DNA of 64,000 nucleotides, from contig NZ_PKQP01000006.1 of NCBI RefSeq assembly GCF_002887735.1, forward strand, positions 186,001 to 250,000, read 5' to 3'. Source of the DNA: Stenotrophomonas bentonitica. Its GTDB lineage: Bacteria; Pseudomonadota; Gammaproteobacteria; Xanthomonadales; Xanthomonadaceae. The notes below the pieces were generated by a model, which saw only the letters and a program-made list of their open reading frames with translations, had not been told where the DNA came from and ran no database searches. Shown piece by piece: positions 30,057-40,274 of this stretch. Numbering within the stretch: the first letter of the stretch is position 1; the number at the start of each line of letters is the position of its first letter. The position numbers and the translations under genes are program-made.

Positions 30057-31418
30057 ATGGCCGAAGCCGTACGCCACGACAAGACGGCGCGCCAGCTGCG
30101 GCTGTTGTCCGATGCACTGGACAGCGGGCGGTTGGGGCCGGTCCGTCGGTTGGTCAATACCCTGGCGCCGGCGGAAATCGGCAACCTGCTCGAATCGCTG
30201 CCCCCAGGCAAGCGCGAGATTGTCTGGGGCCTGGTCGATCCGGAAGACGATGGCGAGGTGCTGGTCCACGTCGGCGAGGAAGTCCGCGAAAGCCTGCTGG
30301 CCGACATGGACCCGGACGAAATCATCGCCGCGGTCGAAGACCTGGACATCGATGACCTTGCCGACCTGGTCGAGGATCTGCCGGACACGGTCATCGACGA
30401 AGTCCTCAAGTCGATGGACCGCGAGAACCGTGAGCGGCTCGAGCAGGTGCTGTCCTATCCCGAGGACAGCGCCGGCCGCCTGATGAACCCGGACGTGGTG
30501 ACCGTGCGCGCCGACGTCAATGTCGATGTGGTGCTGCGCTACCTGCGCCTGCGCGGCGAACTGCCCGACCACACCGATCACCTGTTCGTGGTCAGCCGCC
30601 GCCATCAGTACCTGGGCCGCCTCTCGCTGGCCGCGCTGGTGACGCATGAGGACAACACCCCGATCAACCGCCTGATCGATGACGAGCAGCCGGCGATCGA
30701 CGTCGGCGAGAGCGCCGATGAAGTCGCGCGCCAGTTCTCCGATCATGACTGGGTGTCCGCCCCGGTGGTGGACGACAACAACATCCTGCTCGGCCGCATC
30801 ACCATCGATGACGTGGTCGACATCATCCGGTCGCAGGCCGAGCACCAGGCGCTGGGCGCCGCCGGCCTGGATGAAGAAGAAGATCTGTTCTCGCCGATCA
30901 AGCGCGCCGTGCGCGGTCGCGTGGTCTGGCTGGGCATCAACCTGTGCACCGCGTTCCTGGCGGCCAGCGTGATCGGCCAGTTCGAGCTGACCCTGCAGAA
31001 AGTGGTGGCGCTGGCCGTGCTGATGCCGATCGTGGCCGGCGTGGGCGGCAATGCGGCCGTGCAGGTGCTGACCCTGATGGTGCGCGGCATCGCCCTGGGC
31101 CAGGTCGGCCAGAGCAACGCGCGCATCCTGCTGTGGAAGGAATCGCGCGTCGCGCTGATCAACGGCACCCTGATCGGCACCGTGGTCGGCATCATCGCCT
31201 ACCTCTGGTTCCACAGCTTCCTGCTGTCGCTGGTGATCACCCTGGCGCTGATCATCAACTTCTGCGCCGCGGCCCTGGCCGGCGTGCTGCTGCCGCTGCT
31301 GCTCAAGCGCATGAACGTCGACCCGGCCGTGGCCGGCACCGTGGTGGTCACCGCCGTCACCGACGTCATGGGCTTCTTCAGCTTCCTCGGCCTGGCCACC
31401 CTGATCCTGCTGCACTGA
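30057..31418 (+). CDS. mgtE: Magnesium transporter MgtE
   Basis: The 453-residue channel has the MgtE N domain (helical repeats with LLADMDPDEIIAAVEDLDIDDLADLVEDLPD), tandem CBS domains (MNPDVVTVRADVNVDVVLRYL; VVDDNNILLGRITIDDVVDII) and five membrane helices at the C-terminus beginning VVWLGINLCTAFLAASVIG, with the pore segment LMPIVAGVGGNAAVQ. CBS and N domains sense cytosolic magnesium and close the pore. The start ATG at 30057 follows GCAGGAG; an upstream in-frame start would add a proline-rich 18-residue leader. It is the last gene of the right-facing block. Confidence 0.93.
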   Translation: MAEAVRHDKTARQLRLLSDALDSGRLGPVRRLVNTLAPAEIGNLLESLPPGKREIVWGLVDPEDDGEVLVHVGEEVRESLLADMDPDEIIAAVEDLDIDDLADLVEDLPDTVIDEVLKSMDRENRERLEQVLSYPEDSAGRLMNPDVVTVRADVNVDVVLRYLRLRGELPDHTDHLFVVSRRHQYLGRLSLAALVTHEDNTPINRLIDDEQPAIDVGESADEVARQFSDHDWVSAPVVDDNNILLGRITIDDVVDIIRSQAEHQALGAAGLDEEEDLFSPIKRAVRGRVVWLGINLCTAFLAASVIGQFELTLQKVVALAVLMPIVAGVGGNAAVQVLTLMVRGIALGQVGQSNARILLWKESRVALINGTLIGTVVGIIAYLWFHSFLLSLVITLALIINFCAAALAGVLLPLLLKRMNVDPAVAGTVVVTAVTDVMGFFSFLGLATLILLH

Positions 31419-31431
31419 CCCTGGACCCCGC

Positions 31432-31698
31432 ATGGCCGTGACCCTCGACAATTATTTCGTCCCCGGTTGGCGCGACGCGACGTATACCTGCGCTGCCTGC
31501 GAATGGCAGGGCAGCGCGCGGCAGATGCCGATGGAACTGCACGAAGACGAAGCCCAGTTCGACTGCCCGCAGTGCGAGAACCCGATCCTGCTGGTGGTCC
31601 ACCCCAGCCTGGCCCAGGTGCAGGCGGCAGCCGCCGAAGGCCACCCTGAAGCCGTCGAACAGCTGGACATCCTCGCCGCGGCGCCGCGCCCGGACTGA
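31432..31698 (+). CDS. Small zinc-ribbon-like protein
   Basis: The 88-residue product has two CxxC knuckles (YTCAACEWQG and FDCPQCENPI) in the pattern of a rubredoxin-like zinc ribbon, then an Ala/Val-rich acidic tail. No membrane or signal sequence. It begins 13 bases after the mgtE stop and could be co-transcribed with it. I do not recognise a named family; a structural zinc site is inferred from the cysteine spacing. Confidence 0.72.
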   Translation: MAVTLDNYFVPGWRDATYTCAACEWQGSARQMPMELHEDEAQFDCPQCENPILLVVHPSLAQVQAAAAEGHPEAVEQLDILAAAPRPD

Positions 31699-31736
31699 TG
31701 CACTGCAAGATGCTCCGACACGCTACCGGGCCTAGA

Positions 31737-31752
31737 CTGAAATCGATTTCAG
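31737..31752. promoter_or_regulatory. 16-base perfect palindrome upstream of an esterase gene
   Basis: CTGAAATCGATTTCAG is a perfect inverted repeat located 14 bases before the ATG of the lipoprotein hydrolase at 31766. Its position fits an operator for that gene. No regulator gene is adjacent. Confidence 0.5.
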
Positions 31753-31765
31753 ACAAGGCACGACA

Positions 31766-32566
31766 ATGGCGCGACGTTGGAGTGGATGGCTGCTGTGGGC
31801 AGTGGCGATGATGACGGTAGCCGGCTGCGCGAGCACTCCGGCGGCCTCCGGCGGCCAGTTCGTCGGCCGTGCGGTCAAAGTGGATGGGCAGACCGCGTAT
31901 TACCAGGTGTTCGTGCCGCGCAATGCAGCGGCCTCACGTGGCGAACTGCCGGTGGTGCTGTTCCTGCACGGCTCGGGTGAACGGGGCCGCGACGGCCGCC
32001 GCCAGACCCAGGCCGGGCTGGGGCCATACCTCCGCCAGCACGCCTCCACCTTCCCCGCGCTGGTGGTGTTGCCGCAGACGCCGGATGACCAGGAGTGGTC
32101 GGGCGAGAACAACCGCATCGCGCTGGCTGCACTGGATGCCGCCATCGCCGAATTCGGTGCGGATCCACAGCGCCAGTACCTGACCGGGATGTCGATGGGC
32201 GGCTACGGCAGCTGGAACATCGCGCTGGCCGAACCGACCCGCTTCGCCGCCATCGTGCCGGTCTGCGGCGCAGTGCTGGCGCCGCGTGCAGTGCGCCCCA
32301 CCCTGTTCGTGGAGGACGTCGCCCACGAAGCCGATCCGTACGCAGCCATCGCCCAGCGCCTGAAACAGGTGCCGATCTGGATGTTCCATGGTGCGCTGGA
32401 CGACGTGGTGCCGCCGGATGACGACCGCAAGCTGCACGCCGCGTTCCAGCAGGCCGGCGCGAAGGACGTGCGCTACACCGAGTATCCCGAAGGCAACCAC
32501 AACGCCTGGGACGCCACCTATGCCGATGCGGCGATGTGGGAGTGGCTGTTCGCGCAGAAGCGGTAA
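31766..32566 (+). CDS. Lipoprotein alpha/beta hydrolase (esterase/PHB-depolymerase-like)
   Basis: The 266-residue product has a lipoprotein signal (lipobox VAGC at residues 18-21), so it is anchored in a membrane on the periplasmic side. The hydrolase fold shows the oxyanion HGSGERG, the nucleophile elbow GMSMGGYG (Ser), an acid near GALDDVVPPDDD and the late histidine in EGNHNAWD. It resembles prolyl-oligopeptidase or phospholipase/carboxylesterase family members; the substrate is unknown. A perfect palindrome stands just upstream, and three REP copies follow the stop. Confidence 0.82.
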   Translation: MARRWSGWLLWAVAMMTVAGCASTPAASGGQFVGRAVKVDGQTAYYQVFVPRNAAASRGELPVVLFLHGSGERGRDGRRQTQAGLGPYLRQHASTFPALVVLPQTPDDQEWSGENNRIALAALDAAIAEFGADPQRQYLTGMSMGGYGSWNIALAEPTRFAAIVPVCGAVLAPRAVRPTLFVEDVAHEADPYAAIAQRLKQVPIWMFHGALDDVVPPDDDRKLHAAFQQAGAKDVRYTEYPEGNHNAWDATYADAAMWEWLFAQKR

Positions 32567-32577
32567 TGGCATTTTCG

Positions 32578-32672
32578 GTAGTGCCGGCCGCTGGCCGGCT
32601 CCGCAACAGACATCGGGAGCCAGCCAGCGGCCGGCACTACCGGTCATGCATCGACCAACGGTCGATGCCTAC
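32578..32672. repeat. Three GTAG REP copies between the hydrolase and pyrB
   Basis: 32578-32600 (plus) and 32617-32640 (minus) are the GTAGTGCCGGCCGCTGGC type, facing each other. 32648-32672 (minus) is a different subtype, GTAGGCATCGACCGTTGGTC followed by GATGC. Different stem sequences lie side by side, showing that separate subfamilies target the same intergenic site. Confidence 0.9.
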
Positions 32673-32688
32673 CGTGTTAAACGGACGC

Positions 32689-33639
32689 TCACCCCAACAA
32701 CGTTTCCAGCACCGCCATGCGCACGGCCACGCCGTTGGCGACCTGGCGCAGCACCCACGACTGGGGACCATCGGCCACCTCGTCGGTGACCTCCACGCCG
32801 CGGTTGATCGGGCCCGGGTGCAACACGGCGGCATCGGTGCCGGCGCGCTTGAGGCGCGTCGCATCCAGGCCGTACTGCGCGTGATACTGCTCCAGCGAGG
32901 GCACCAGGCCTTCTTCCATGCGCTCGCGCTGCAGGCGCAGCATCATCAGCGCATCGGCGCCTTCCAGCATCGCGTCGAAATCGTCGCCGACGATGCAGCC
33001 CTTCAGGGTGTCATCGTCCGGCAGCAGCGACTGCGGGCCGCATACGCGGATCTCGCCGACGCCCAGCGTGCGCAGGGCATGCAGGTCGGTGCGGGCCACG
33101 CGCGAGTGCTTCACATCACCCACGATGATGACCTTCATTTTCGAGAAATCGCTGCCCTTGGCCTGGCGCAGGGTCAGCATGTCCAGCAGGCCCTGGGTCG
33201 GGTGCGAGCTGCGGCCGTCACCGGCGTTGACCAGGGCCGTGCCCTCGCCCGCTGCGGCAGCCAGCGCCGCCACCGCACCATCATCGGGATGACGCACCAC
33301 GAAGCCGCGCACGCCCATCGCTTCCAGGTTCTTGAGCGTGTCGCAGGCGGTCTCGCCCTTGCGGGTGGACGAGGTGGAGGCATCGAAGTTCAGCACGTCC
33401 GCGCCCAGCCGCTGCGCGGCCAGCTGGAACGAGCTGCGGGTGCGCGTGGAGGGTTCGAAGAACAGCGTGCAGACCGCCGAGCCGCCGAGCACGTGGCGCT
33501 TGTTGCCCACCCGCCCGACGGCCGCATCGCGGATCTGGCCGGCGCGGTCGAGCAGCTGCAGCAGGGTTTCGCGGGGCAGACCTTCCAGGGTCAGCAGGTG
33601 GCGCAGGCGTCCATCGGAATCGAGTTGCGAGGCGGTCAT
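32689..33639 (-). CDS. pyrB: Aspartate carbamoyltransferase catalytic subunit
   Basis: The 316-residue enzyme makes carbamoyl-aspartate in pyrimidine synthesis. It has the carbamoyl-phosphate site FFEPSTRTRSSF, then RHPDDGAV, GDGRSSHPTQGLLD and HPGPINRGVEV. The start is the ATG beginning MTASQLDS; an upstream ATG would add a Pro-rich 13 residues. It lies just downstream of ruvX and yqgE on the same strand, the usual yqgE-ruvX-pyrB order, without a pyrR gene between. Confidence 0.94.
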   Translation of the reverse strand: MTASQLDSDGRLRHLLTLEGLPRETLLQLLDRAGQIRDAAVGRVGNKRHVLGGSAVCTLFFEPSTRTRSSFQLAAQRLGADVLNFDASTSSTRKGETACDTLKNLEAMGVRGFVVRHPDDGAVAALAAAAGEGTALVNAGDGRSSHPTQGLLDMLTLRQAKGSDFSKMKVIIVGDVKHSRVARTDLHALRTLGVGEIRVCGPQSLLPDDDTLKGCIVGDDFDAMLEGADALMMLRLQRERMEEGLVPSLEQYHAQYGLDATRLKRAGTDAAVLHPGPINRGVEVTDEVADGPQSWVLRQVANGVAVRMAVLETLLG

Positions 33640-33655
33640 GGGCAGGGTCTGAGGG

Positions 33656-34153
33656 TCAGGAAACGGGGGTGGCGTCATCCGGGCAGGAAAGCCAGCGTTC
33701 GATGATCACCGCCGCAGCCACTGCATCCAGGGCGGCGGCGTCGCGGCGGCGTTTGCGGCCTTCGGCGCGCTCGACCGCGAACCGGCGCGCGGCCTCGACC
33801 GAGCTGGAGCGCTCGTCGACCAGCACCACCGGCAGTTTGAAACGTTCCCGCAGCTGGCGGGCAAAGCCCTGCGCGCGCTTGCGGTTGGGCTGGTCCTGGC
33901 CATCCAGGGTGAGCGGATCGCCCACCACCAGGCCATCCGGCCGCCACTCTTTGATCAGGCGCTCCACGGCGGTCCAGTCCGGCCCGTTGCCATGTACATC
34001 GACCACCGCGATCGCACGCGCATGGGTGCCGAACGAGCTGCCGATGGCCACGCCGATCCGGCGCGAGCCGACATCGAAACCGAGCACCGTGCCATCACGA
34101 CGGATCGTCGGCGGTGCGGCCGCGGCGGGCGCAGGCGTGGCCGGCTCAGACAT
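33656..34153 (-). CDS. ruvX: Putative pre-16S rRNA nuclease / Holliday-junction resolvase-like RuvX
   Basis: The 165-residue RNase H-fold protein (YqgF) carries [15 protein letters not shown] with the first catalytic aspartate, [17 protein letters not shown], and [14 protein letters not shown] with the second acidic site, then [13 protein letters not shown]. In Escherichia coli YqgF processes the 5' end of 16S rRNA. Its start lies within yqgE (eight-base overlap), so the two are coupled, and pyrB follows by 16 bases. Confidence 0.9.
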   Translation of the reverse strand: MSEPATPAPAAAAPPTIRRDGTVLGFDVGSRRIGVAIGSSFGTHARAIAVVDVHGNGPDWTAVERLIKEWRPDGLVVGDPLTLDGQDQPNRKRAQGFARQLRERFKLPVVLVDERSSSVEAARRFAVERAEGRKRRRDAAALDAVAAAVIIERWLSCPDDATPVS

Positions 34154-34712
34154 GGCCGCTGTAATCGGTGAGGCGGAACAGGTCCACGCCGATGCGCGCG
34201 GCCGCGCCCTGCCAGCGCTCGTCCAGCGGCGTGCTGAACAGCAGTTCGGCATCGGCCGGCACGGCCAGCCAGCTGTTTTCGGCGATTTCCGTTTCCAGCT
34301 GCCCTTCGCTCCAGCCGGCACAGCCCAGGGTGACCAGCGCATTGCGCGGGCCTTCGCCGCGCGCCATGGCTTCGAGGATGTCGCGCGAGGTGGTGAGGAA
34401 GACGCCCTCGCCCACGGCCAGGCTGGAATCCCAGCTGCGCGCATCATCGTGGATCACGAAGCCACGCTCCGGGTGCACCGGGCCGCCGTTGAGCACGACC
34501 TGGCCGCGCAGGGTGTCACTGGTGGTCGTGATCTCCATCTGGGCCAGCACCTCGCCGAGGGTGTACTCGGAGGGCTGGTTGACCAGCACGCCCATCGCGC
34601 CGTTCTCGTCGTGCTGGCAGATCAGCGCCACGGTACGGGCAAAGGTGGGGTCGGTCAGCGACGGCAGCGCGACCAGCAGGTGGTGGGCAAGCGAAGTGGA
34701 CAGTTCAGACAT
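34146..34712 (-). CDS. YqgE/AlgH family protein
   Basis: The 188-residue cytoplasmic protein matches the YqgE (UPF0301) family: [38 protein letters not shown], then [18 protein letters not shown]. AlgH in Pseudomonas affects alginate production, but no biochemical function is settled. It overlaps ruvX by eight bases. A short divergent region of 110 bases separates it from the tag gene. Confidence 0.9.
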   Translation of the reverse strand: MSELSTSLAHHLLVALPSLTDPTFARTVALICQHDENGAMGVLVNQPSEYTLGEVLAQMEITTTSDTLRGQVVLNGGPVHPERGFVIHDDARSWDSSLAVGEGVFLTTSRDILEAMARGEGPRNALVTLGCAGWSEGQLETEIAENSWLAVPADAELLFSTPLDERWQGAAARIGVDLFRLTDYSGHV

Positions 34713-34822
34713 GGCCCCATTCTAGCCGCTGGCCGTGATGTGCGCTTTCGCGCTGACATAATGCAGGCCTGCGCGCGTGCCCCCGGCCCGCGCGCCTGAT
34801 CCGCCATCGCAAGGAGCTGCAC

Positions 34823-35359
34823 GTGTCCGGTTATTGCCTCATCGCCCCCGGCCATCCGGTCCACGGCCACTACCATGACCACGAGTACGGCTTCCCGCAG
34901 CGCGAAGAGCGCGAGCTGTTCGAGCGCCTGATCCTGGAGATCAACCAGGCCGGCCTGAGCTGGGAGACCATCCTGAAGAAGCGCGAGGGCTTCCGCGCCG
35001 CTTATGACGGCTTCGACGTGGACACCGTGGCCGCCTATGGCCAGCGCGATATCGAGCGCCTGCTCAACGATGCCCGGATCATCCGCAACCGGCTCAAGGT
35101 GCACGCGGCAGTCCACAATGCCCAGGTGATCCAGCAGCTGCGGGCCAGCCACGGCAGCTTCGCCGGCTGGCTGGATGCCCACCATCCGCTGGACAAGGCG
35201 GCGTGGGTGAAGCTGTTCAAGAAGACGTTCCGCTTCACCGGCGGGGAGATCACCGGCGAGTTCCTGATGAGCCTGGGCTACCTCCCTGGCGCGCACAGCC
35301 CGGACTGCCCGGTGTTCAAGCGCATCGACACGCTCAAGCCGGCCTGGCGCCAGAAGTGA
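34823..35359 (+). CDS. tag: DNA-3-methyladenine glycosylase I
   Basis: The 178-residue enzyme excises 3-methyladenine. The zinc ligands of the Tag family can be traced to Cys5, His18 (in HYHDHEYG), His158 and Cys162 (in HSPDC), and the catalytic Glu39 lies in LEINQAGLSWETI. The start is a GTG behind AAGGAG. Its stop overlaps the next gene's GTG (GTGA), so the two are coupled, which is unusual because the next gene is exported. Confidence 0.92.
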   Translation: MSGYCLIAPGHPVHGHYHDHEYGFPQREERELFERLILEINQAGLSWETILKKREGFRAAYDGFDVDTVAAYGQRDIERLLNDARIIRNRLKVHAAVHNAQVIQQLRASHGSFAGWLDAHHPLDKAAWVKLFKKTFRFTGGEITGEFLMSLGYLPGAHSPDCPVFKRIDTLKPAWRQK

Positions 35360-36495
35360 CCCACCCCGTCGTGCGGGCTGTGCTGCTCGCTGCCCTGAGC
35401 CTGCCCCCGCTGGCGGCCGCAAGCGACCTGGACAACGTGCTGGAGCGCCTTCGCGCGGAGATCGCCGCCGTGGCGGCCGACGACCCGGCCCCGATCGATA
35501 CGGTGCTGGCCCGCTACCGCGACGAAACCGGCATCGACCTGCAGATTCCGGTGGCCGGCGATAGCGATGCCCCGCTACCCGCGCTGGTGCGCCCACCCAC
35601 TGTCACCCCGGCCGATTGGGCGGCGGTGACCCGCTATCTGCGCGAGACCGACGCCCGGCACATCGTACCGGTGGAGATGGGCGAGCTGTCGCTCTCCCTG
35701 CTCGATCTGGATGGGGACGGCAAGCGCGACCTGGTGCAGAGCGCCTACAGCGGCGGCACCGGCCTGTATACGCAGGTGGAGATGCTGCGGCGCGATCCGC
35801 AGCGCGGCTTCGTGGTACCCGACAGTCTCGACCCGCAGCGCCCCTGGGCACAGGGGCAGTACGGCATCAGCGGGCGCGGCAGCGACCAGGGCCTGTACTG
35901 GCTGCGCATCGATGGGGTCAGCTACATCGCCTACCGCGATGGCGACTACTACGGCGACACCCTGCTGCTAAACCGGCCGCTGTCGGTTGACCCGCGCGAG
36001 CGCAGCCCGGCGGTGCAGTTGCAGGTGCGCTACGGCCGCGAGCACTGGCTGGCCGACCCGGTGATGCATGTCGATGGCGAACCGCTGGATGCCGATGCCG
36101 CGGCGATCGCAGCGGACCGGCGCCTGCTCACGCACATCGACCAGCTGTTGGCTGGCCTGACCATCGATGGTGACGGCGTCGCACACGTCGGCGATGAGCA
36201 GGGGCGCTGCCCGATGCCGGCCGGGACCGACCCGGACGAGACCGGCGCGTGGCCCTGGCGCGGCGCCGGCAGCTATACCTTCGATACCGCCGCCGACACC
36301 GTGATCCGCTCGGGAGGCCAGTGCTACAGCGCTTCGCTCATCGCCCTGCGCAGCAGCTATGCCGGCGACCACGCGCTGTGCTGCCAGCTGTGGCTGTACC
36401 GCGGCCCGGGCCAGCAGGCGGCGACGCTGGACCTGCGCAGCCGCCGCTGGGTCTCCGGCGTGACCGTCGTGCCGGTGCCGCCGCAGGGTGAGTAA
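35356..36495 (+). CDS. Exported protein of unknown function coupled to tag
   Basis: The 379-residue product starts GTG with a signal peptide (VVRAVLLAALSLPPLAAA), so it should be periplasmic. It contains LDLDGDGKRDLVQSAYSGGTG, an aspartate-rich loop like those in EF-hand or FG-GAP repeats, and two cysteines near the C-terminus (GGQCYS, ALCCQLW). I recognise no family. Its GTG shares bases with the tag stop codon. The next gene faces it and starts only six bases after this stop. Confidence 0.7.
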   Translation: MTHPVVRAVLLAALSLPPLAAASDLDNVLERLRAEIAAVAADDPAPIDTVLARYRDETGIDLQIPVAGDSDAPLPALVRPPTVTPADWAAVTRYLRETDARHIVPVEMGELSLSLLDLDGDGKRDLVQSAYSGGTGLYTQVEMLRRDPQRGFVVPDSLDPQRPWAQGQYGISGRGSDQGLYWLRIDGVSYIAYRDGDYYGDTLLLNRPLSVDPRERSPAVQLQVRYGREHWLADPVMHVDGEPLDADAAAIAADRRLLTHIDQLLAGLTIDGDGVAHVGDEQGRCPMPAGTDPDETGAWPWRGAGSYTFDTAADTVIRSGGQCYSASLIALRSSYAGDHALCCQLWLYRGPGQQAATLDLRSRRWVSGVTVVPVPPQGE

Positions 36496-36501
36496 CCGGC
36501 G

Positions 36502-37209
36502 TCAGACGCCCATGTAGCGGCCCGGGCGGTGGTTGAACATCAGCACCAGGCTGAGCACTACCGCACCGATCGCCGAGTACATCACCTTGGAGGGGGACAG
36601 TACCGAGAACGCCACGCACATCAGCAGCGTGTCGAACGACATCTGCACCTTGCCGGCGCTCCAGCCCCGCGTGCGCTGCAGGTACACCGCCAGGATGCCG
36701 ATGCCCCCCAGGCTGGCCCGGTGGCGGATGTAGAACAGGATGCCCAGGCCGGCCAGCGCGCCGCCGACGATCGCCGAGTACAGCGAGCTCATGTGGGCGA
36801 AGTCGGCCCAGCGCGGCAGCAGGTCGGTCAGCACGCCGCAGGCGGTTACCGCCGCGAAGGTCTTCAGGGTGAATTCCCAGCCCATGCGCCGCACGGCCAC
36901 CCAGTAGAACGGCAGGTTGACCAGGACGAACACCAGGCCGAAGTTCCAGCCGAAGGCGTAGTGGGCCAGGAAGGCCAGCCCGGCCATGCCGCCGATCATC
37001 AGCCCGCCCTTGGCGAAGATGGCCAGGCCCAGCGACGCCACCAGCGTGGCCAGGATCATGCCCTGCACGTCCTCGGCCACGGAATGGCGCAGGGCTTTCT
37101 CGTCGGCCACGGTGCCGGCGCTGTCGGGGGGCGGGGTCAGCGGGCCTGCGGTGACCAGGTGGCCGTCAGCGTCGTCGCACGGCGCGGGGCCATGGGATTC
37201 AAGGGACAT
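36502..37209 (-). CDS. YitT/DUF161-family membrane protein
   Basis: The 235-residue protein has a soluble N-terminus (about 48 residues) and five to six membrane helices: [51 protein letters not shown], and [18 protein letters not shown], with the YitT motif [13 protein letters not shown]. Members are integral membrane proteins; transport roles are suspected but not proven. It converges on the exported protein gene before it. Confidence 0.85.
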   Translation of the reverse strand: MSLESHGPAPCDDADGHLVTAGPLTPPPDSAGTVADEKALRHSVAEDVQGMILATLVASLGLAIFAKGGLMIGGMAGLAFLAHYAFGWNFGLVFVLVNLPFYWVAVRRMGWEFTLKTFAAVTACGVLTDLLPRWADFAHMSSLYSAIVGGALAGLGILFYIRHRASLGGIGILAVYLQRTRGWSAGKVQMSFDTLLMCVAFSVLSPSKVMYSAIGAVVLSLVLMFNHRPGRYMGV

Positions 37210-37413
37210 GGGGGTGGGGGTGTGGCGTGGGGAGCGGTATTAGACACGATCGGCGTGACAGTTGCTGGTGAAATTGATTCAGCCGCCGCCGGCGGAGGTG
37301 CCGGGCCACCGACCCCGGACCGACATCCGCCGTTCATCCCCGCTGAACACCCCCCAGCCGCAGCATGTGCGGGTACCCCGCCGTGCCCTCCCCTCCCTCA
37401 GGAGTTCCGTGCC

Positions 37414-38235
37414 ATGCCCTACGTCACCACCGCCGACAACACCGAGATCTTCTACAAGGATTGGGGCAAGGGTCAGCCCCTCGTGTTCCATCACGGCTGG
37501 CCGCTCAGCGCCGATGACTGGGATAGCCAGCTGCAGTTCTTCCTGCTGCAGGGCTATCGCGTGATCGCGCACGACCGCCGCGGCCATGGCCGCTCCTCGC
37601 AGACCAGCGGGGGGCATGAGATGGACACCTACGCTGCCGACGTCAATGCGCTGGCCGATCACCTGGACCTGCGCGATGCGATCCACATCGGGCATTCCAC
37701 CGGCGGTGGCGAAGTCGCGCACTACGTCGCGCAGGCTAAGCCCGGGCGCGTGGCCAAGGCGGTGCTGATCGGTGCGGTGCCACCGATCATGGTCAAGAGC
37801 GAGGCCAACCCCGGCGGCACGCCGAAGGAGGTCTTCGACGGCTTCCGGCAGGCACTGGTCGCGGGTCGTGCGGCGTTCTACCGCGACGTGCCGATTCCGT
37901 TCTACGGGTTCAACCGCGAGGGCACGCCGCCACAGCAGGGCATCGTCGACAACTGGTGGCGGCAGGGGATGATGGGCGCGATCAACGCGCACTACGACTG
38001 CATCAAGGCCTTCTCGGAAACCGACTTCACCGACGACCTGAAAAAGATCGACGTGCCGGTGCTGGTGATGCACGGCGATGACGATCAGATCGTGCCGATC
38101 GCCGATTCGGCGGAGCTGGCCATCAAGCTGCTCAGGCACGGCACGCTGAAGGTCTACAAAGGGTACCCACATGGCATGTGCACCACCCATGCGGACGTGA
38201 TCAACTCGGATCTGTTGGCGTTCATTCGCGGGTGA
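37414..38235 (+). CDS. Alpha/beta hydrolase (non-heme chloroperoxidase-like)
   Basis: The 273-residue cytoplasmic hydrolase begins [22 protein letters not shown] and has the family marks of bacterial non-heme haloperoxidases/esterases: [24 protein letters not shown], the nucleophile GHSTGGGE, the acid in [11 protein letters not shown] and the histidine in GYPHGMC. Such enzymes hydrolyse esters and can oxidise halides via peracids. The start lies behind AGGAGTTCC. A REP copy follows six bases after the stop. Confidence 0.88.
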   Translation: MPYVTTADNTEIFYKDWGKGQPLVFHHGWPLSADDWDSQLQFFLLQGYRVIAHDRRGHGRSSQTSGGHEMDTYAADVNALADHLDLRDAIHIGHSTGGGEVAHYVAQAKPGRVAKAVLIGAVPPIMVKSEANPGGTPKEVFDGFRQALVAGRAAFYRDVPIPFYGFNREGTPPQQGIVDNWWRQGMMGAINAHYDCIKAFSETDFTDDLKKIDVPVLVMHGDDDQIVPIADSAELAIKLLRHGTLKVYKGYPHGMCTTHADVINSDLLAFIRG

Positions 38236-38240
38236 GGTGT

Positions 38241-38265
38241 GTGCCGACCAACGGTCGGCACCTAC
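38241..38265 (-). repeat. Single GTAG REP after the hydrolase
   Basis: On the minus strand GTAGGTGCCGACCGTTGGTC plus GGCAC. It is a distinct stem subtype from those near murU and ptsI, sharing the central GACCGTTGGTC. Confidence 0.88.
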
Positions 38266-38338
38266 CCGAATGTGTGGGACGGTATCGCGCGAGCCGATCC
38301 TGGCTGCGTTGGCCGGTGTCGTGCGCCCAGCGCCCCGC

Positions 38339-39430
<1,092 letters not shown>

Positions 39431-39485
39431 TCAATCCATGCACGAGGCAGATACGCATCATCCCGGTAGCGTGCAAGTAATCTTT

Positions 39486-39599
39486 TCAGCCTTGATCGTT
39501 ATGCGTCGGCGCTGCTGCAGCTGTTGGATCCAAGGTCTTCAGCTGCACGTGCTCGTCGTCGATCAGGATCAGCTGCGCACTGCCACCATTATCCAGCCC
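39486..39599 (-). other. Coding-like stretch in frame after a membrane-protein stop codon
   Basis: Directly after the TGA of the gene at 39600 the same frame continues for 37 codons (reading GLDNGGSAQLILIDDEHV and QLKTLDPTAAAAPTHNDQG) before another TGA at 39486. The residue mix is more protein-like than neighbouring non-coding DNA. It may be a gene remnant or C-terminal extension left by a nonsense change. There is no start codon or ribosome site of its own. Confidence 0.3.
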
Positions 39600-40163
39600 T
39601 CAGGAAACGCCATCGCCGCGCAGGGTGCCAGCCACCGTGAGCAGCAGGAAGAGACCGCCCACGACCACCGCAAGGATGTGCCACACCCCGAAGCGGTCCA
39701 GCGCCCGCGTGTCCATGCCTTCATCACGATGGTAGCGCCGCAGGAGGCTGTTGACCGGCAACAGCGGGACGAAGGTGAACAGCGCGACCAGCCACATGGG
39801 ATCGGGCAGTCGGCTGGCCACATACAGCAGGAAGTAGGCCACGCCCAGCAGGCCCGGTGCGATCGCCAGCGTGCGGCGGCGATTGGCGGCCACATCGCGC
39901 AGGTCGCTGAAGCACAGGAACGACCAGAGCGGTGAGAACCACGCGCGCGCCCACGGCCACTGATCTCCACCGGTTTCACGCTTGATCGCGCGCCAGTTGC
40001 GCCAGAACCAGTACACCGGATAGAGACCCAGCGTGGTCAGCGACAACGCCGCGATCTTCAGCGTGGGTGGTGCGTAGTACGTTGCGACGCCGTTGGTGGC
40101 GAAAGTCGCCGCCGGCAGTGCGGAAGACGCCGCCGGCGCGCGGTACGGATCGTGCATGTCCAT
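39600..40163 (-). CDS. Membrane protein of unknown function (DUF4234-like)
   Basis: The 187-residue protein has a soluble N-terminus (about 30 residues with DPYRAP) and four membrane helices, beginning LKIAALSLTTLGLYPVYWFWRNWRAIKRETG, a motif shared with DUF4234 proteins, then WPWARAWFSPLWSFLCFSDLRD, LGVAYFLLYVASRL and ILAVVVGGLFLLLTVAG. The function is unknown. The frame continues past its stop in a coding-like manner (see 39486-39599). Confidence 0.75.
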   Translation of the reverse strand: MDMHDPYRAPAASSALPAATFATNGVATYYAPPTLKIAALSLTTLGLYPVYWFWRNWRAIKRETGGDQWPWARAWFSPLWSFLCFSDLRDVAANRRRTLAIAPGLLGVAYFLLYVASRLPDPMWLVALFTFVPLLPVNSLLRRYHRDEGMDTRALDRFGVWHILAVVVGGLFLLLTVAGTLRGDGVS

Positions 40164-40274
40164 ATGCCCATCACCTGATACGTTGATACCGGCGAGGTGC
40201 CGGCGCCCCCTGCATCGCGGTGGCCCGCGACGGCGCGACTATCGCAGAGCCGCGCCGGCTTTTACAGCCCCCGC

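Noticed and set aside
40231-40264. Terminator for pilU
   Set aside because: The T-run follows the stem only on the plus strand, opposite to pilU.
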